Shown: in pieces, positions 61,786-64,000 of the stretch
Layout of the letters: every line of letters begins with the position of its first letter
Position numbering within the stretch: position 1 is the first letter of the stretch
NCBI RefSeq assembly: GCF_900232945.1
Contig: NZ_OCTU01000001.1
Coordinates: 764,542-828,541 of the forward strand
DNA from: Urinicoccus timonensis
Lineage (GTDB): Bacteria > Bacillota > Clostridia > Tissierellales > Peptoniphilaceae
DNA length: 64,000 bases
Direction: 5' to 3'
The notes under the pieces: generated by a model
Told to the model about the DNA's origin: nothing
Databases searched by the model: none
Seen by the model: only the letters and a program-made list of their open reading frames with translations
Program-made: the position numbers and the translations under genes

Positions 61786-62040
61786 TTACTTAGCTCGTTC
61801 AAGGATTTCAACAAGTCTCCACCGTTTGTCCTTGGACAGGGGTCTTGTTTCCATCAAACGAACGCGATCACCTATTTTAGCTGTATTTTCTTCATCATGA
61901 GCCTTGAATTTAGACGTCTTTTTGAAGCGTTTACCATAAATAGGATGTGTCTTAAAGGTTGTGGTTGATACAACAATTGTTTTATCCATTTTATCGGAGA
62001 CAACAATTCCTGAAATAACTTTTCTTGCGTTTCTTTCCAT
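61786..62040 (-). CDS. rpsQ: 30S ribosomal protein S17
   Basis: 84 residues with [20 protein letters not shown] and [23 protein letters not shown] start three bases after rpmC. Confidence 0.97.
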   Translation of the reverse strand: MERNARKVISGIVVSDKMDKTIVVSTTTFKTHPIYGKRFKKTSKFKAHDEENTAKIGDRVRLMETRPLSKDKRWRLVEILERAK

Positions 62041-62043
62041 TGA

Positions 62044-62250
62044 TTATGCCTCCTTCCCTAAATCAAGCTCACGTTCTCTAAGAATGGTTTTAACACGAGC
62101 GATATCTTTTTTTACTAGGCGAATCGAAGATGAATTATCCAATTGACCTGTTGCTAATTGAAAGCGTAGGTTGAACAGTTCATTCTTAAGTTCTGCTACC
62201 TTGTTGGTTAATTCTTCTGTTGACAATTGGCGAATTTCCTTAACTTTCAC
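62044..62250 (-). CDS. rpmC: 50S ribosomal protein L29
   Basis: 68 residues. The frame is open to an ATG at 62274 inside rplP, but GGTGA six bases before a GTG (62248-62250) and the family start ([20 protein letters not shown]) favour the GTG, giving an 11-bp overlap with the rplP end. It sits at the exit of the nascent-chain tunnel. Confidence 0.92.
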   Translation of the reverse strand: MKVKEIRQLSTEELTNKVAELKNELFNLRFQLATGQLDNSSSIRLVKKDIARVKTILRERELDLGKEA

Positions 62251-62677
62251 TTGATTCACCATCCTTTTCTTCATAACGAGCCACGAAACGTGTTTTGATT
62301 GGAAGCTTGTTGGATGCTAAACGCATTGCTTCACGAGCAGTTTCTTCACTAACTCCACTCATTTCAAATAAAACACGACCTGGCTTTACTACACTGACCC
62401 AGTAAGATGGAGCCCCTTTACCTGAACCCATCCGAGTTTCAGCTGGCTTTTCAGTAACTGGTTTGTCTGGGAAAATTTTAATCCAAATGTTCCCACCACG
62501 ACGGATGTACCGAGTCATTGCACGACGGGCAGCTTCTATTTGGTTCGAGGTGATCCAAGAAGGTTCCAAGGCTTGGATGCCGTAATCACCGTATGTTAAG
62601 GTATTACCGCGACTGGCATTGCCCTTCATTCTGCCTCGATGAACACGACGATATTTCACTCTTTTTGGCATTAACAT
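62240..62677 (-). CDS. rplP: 50S ribosomal protein L16
   Basis: 145 residues. [19 protein letters not shown] and [16 protein letters not shown] are typical. GGAGAG is well spaced from the first ATG. Its last 11 bp overlap the rpmC start. Confidence 0.97.
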   Translation of the reverse strand: MLMPKRVKYRRVHRGRMKGNASRGNTLTYGDYGIQALEPSWITSNQIEAARRAMTRYIRRGGNIWIKIFPDKPVTEKPAETRMGSGKGAPSYWVSVVKPGRVLFEMSGVSEETAREAMRLASNKLPIKTRFVARYEEKDGESSES

Positions 62678-62698
62678 AAGCGTCTCTCCTTCCTTGGA

Positions 62699-63463
62699 TT
62701 ATGCATGATCCCTATCTTGAGGTCTTCTGTTGTTTGAAGGCCTACGACGGTTTCTGCGATCCTTATTATCTCTCTTATCACGGTCAAAACCGCGTTTGTT
62801 ATCACGACGATTGTTTGGTCTATTTCCTTTAAATTCAGGAAGAACTTCTCCCTTATAGAGCCAAACTTTTACCCCGATCTTACCATAGGTAGTATCTGCT
62901 TCAGCAAATCCATAGTCAATATCTGCACGAAGGGTTTGTAGAGGAATCGTTCCTTCACTGTAACCTTCAGTACGAGCCATGTCTGCTCCACCTAAACGAC
63001 CGGAAACAGAAGTTTTGATTCCCTTAGCTCCTAAACGCATGGTGCGTTGGATGGCTTGTTTCATAGCACGACGGAATGAAACTCTGCGTTCTAGGGAAAA
63101 AGCAATGTTTTCTGCAACAAGTTGAGCATCCATATCTGGAGTCTTAACTTCTTCAACATTGACAACCACACTTCTCTTGGTTCTTTTTTCTAATTCTGCT
63201 CTTAATTCTTCAACACCTGCTCCCCCGCGGCCAATGACCATACCAGGTTTTGCAGTGTAAACTGTTACTTTTACTTTATTCGCAGCACGTTCAATTTGAA
63301 TATTGGAGATTCCAGCTTGGAAAAGAGATTCTTTCACGTATTTGCGAATTTTATTATCTTCTAATAAAAGTTCCCCGAAGTCTTTGCTTTTTGCATACCA
63401 TTTGGAGTCCCAATCTTTGATGACGCCAACTCTAAGTCCCTTCGGATTTACTTTTTGACCCAT
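62699..63463 (-). CDS. rpsC: 30S ribosomal protein S3 with Arg/Asn/Asp-rich tail
   Basis: 254 residues. The KH domain ([14 protein letters not shown]) and C-terminal domain ([19 protein letters not shown]) are standard. The last about 40 residues are an extra low-complexity tail of Arg, Asn and Asp ([20 protein letters not shown] part). S3 takes part in mRNA entry and unwinding; such tails vary between species. Confidence 0.97.
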   Translation of the reverse strand: MGQKVNPKGLRVGVIKDWDSKWYAKSKDFGELLLEDNKIRKYVKESLFQAGISNIQIERAANKVKVTVYTAKPGMVIGRGGAGVEELRAELEKRTKRSVVVNVEEVKTPDMDAQLVAENIAFSLERRVSFRRAMKQAIQRTMRLGAKGIKTSVSGRLGGADMARTEGYSEGTIPLQTLRADIDYGFAEADTTYGKIGVKVWLYKGEVLPEFKGNRPNNRRDNKRGFDRDKRDNKDRRNRRRPSNNRRPQDRDHA

Positions 63464-63476
63464 GTCTAAACCCCCT

Positions 63477-63812
63477 TTATTCTCGCTCTGCTACAACTAC
63501 GCCGATGTGGCTACTTCTCTTTAAGATAGGATATGCCATCCCTTTAGCCTTTGGGCGAAAACGCTTCATTGTAGGGCCATCATTGGCATAAGCTTCTTTT
63601 ACATAAAGATCTGCACGATCTAAGCTTAAGTTGTTTTCTGCGTTTGCAACAGCAGATTTTAATACCTTATATAATTCTTTTGCCCCACGTTTTGTAGTAA
63701 ATTCTAATTTTGCCAGTGCTTCATCAACTTGAAGCCCACGAATTTCATTACAGATGAATTGAACTTTTAGTGGGGAAATACGAACATATTTTGCAATAGC
63801 TTTTGCTTCCAT
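63477..63812 (-). CDS. rplV: 50S ribosomal protein L22
   Basis: 111 residues with [20 protein letters not shown] and [20 protein letters not shown], the hairpin part that lines the exit tunnel. ATG start, 13 bp before rpsC. Confidence 0.97.
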   Translation of the reverse strand: MEAKAIAKYVRISPLKVQFICNEIRGLQVDEALAKLEFTTKRGAKELYKVLKSAVANAENNLSLDRADLYVKEAYANDGPTMKRFRPKAKGMAYPILKRSSHIGVVVAERE

Positions 63813-63822
63813 TTTTCCCTCC

Positions 63823-64000
63823 TTATTTTACCGTAGTAGACTTATCAGCAGTGTGGCCACGGAAAGTTCTAGTTAGTACGAATTCACCTAATTTATGACC
63901 AACCATATCTTCTGTGATATATACAGGCACATGTTTACGACCATCGTGTACAGCAATAGTGTGAGATACCATTTCTGGGAAGATGGTGGAACGACGTGAC
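63823..64000 (-). CDS. rpsS: 30S ribosomal protein S19 (partial, cut by window edge)
   Basis: Only the C-terminal about 58 residues are in the window, starting [20 protein letters not shown] and ending [35 protein letters not shown] is the S19 signature. The start lies beyond base 64000. Confidence 0.96.
   Translation of the reverse strand, partial: SRRSTIFPEMVSHTIAVHDGRKHVPVYITEDMVGHKLGEFVLTRTFRGHTADKSTTVK

Noticed and set aside
1..64000. Insertion sequences, prophage, integrase or CRISPR-Cas genes
   Set aside because: No transposase, integrase, phage or Cas motifs were seen on either strand.

Overview
The window comes from a low-to-mid GC Gram-positive anaerobe of the Bacillota. The class Tissierellia, near Peptoniphilaceae, is the best fit, but this is inference from gene content and style (large sortase-anchored proteins with Peptoniphilaceae-like wall anchors, class B sortases, a membrane pyrophosphatase, sacrificial-sulfur LarE, DUF4364, zinc-type S14 and Adk) and not from a 16S gene. 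Nearly all genes lie on the minus strand.

Layout from the left edge. (1) 1-316: a non-coding leader with three tandem consensus sigma-A promoters firing leftward off the window, the arrangement expected just upstream of an rRNA operon. (2) 0.3-14.3 kb: one tightly packed nine-gene run pheS-pheT-zapA-U32-mutS2-argS-radical SAM-membrane protein-TPR. (3) 14.3-14.7 kb: a tRNA-Phe/Ser/Cys cluster with its own promoter and terminator. (4) 14.7-18.5 kb: hpt-CPBP protease-sirtuin-methyltransferase-hslO operon, with DUF4364 divergent. (5) 19.2-25.1 kb: surface locus 1, an MBOAT acyltransferase-SGNH protein-class B sortase operon followed by an anchored VaFE-like surface protein. (6) 25.3-32.2 kb: a lipoprotein, valS with a T-box leader, trpS, a P1 peptidase and an amidohydrolase. 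(7) 32.3-40.0 kb: rpsD (unlinked from the alpha operon), universal stress protein, G5/3D cell-wall protein, NUDIX, mscL, dCMP deaminase, rnhA, larC, larE, pta. (8) 40.1-48.4 kb: surface locus 2, a 2493-residue LPKTG protein followed by its own class B sortase. (9) 48.5-53.0 kb: PF06541 membrane protein, hppA, secG, and an EamA exporter preceded by a 40-codon small ORF. (10) 53.1-64.0 kb: the S10/spc/alpha ribosomal cluster from rpsS (cut by the right edge) to rplQ, with secY, adk, infA and rpoA; map is not in its common place and rpsD is missing.

How the parts fit: most of the window is translation and growth machinery (three aminoacyl-tRNA synthetases plus argS, about 20 ribosomal proteins, tRNAs). 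Two separate surface loci each pair a class B sortase with a wall-anchored protein, and the first also has a membrane O-acyltransferase pair in the sortase operon. That operon is the best candidate for an undescribed system. The surface gene beside it carries a G9 tract, a 42-bp higher-order coding repeat and a 30-bp perfect palindrome at its transcript start, all suggestive of variable or regulated expression. Many starts were moved from the longest open frame because of Shine-Dalgarno placement; several ribosomal genes begin with TTG or GTG.
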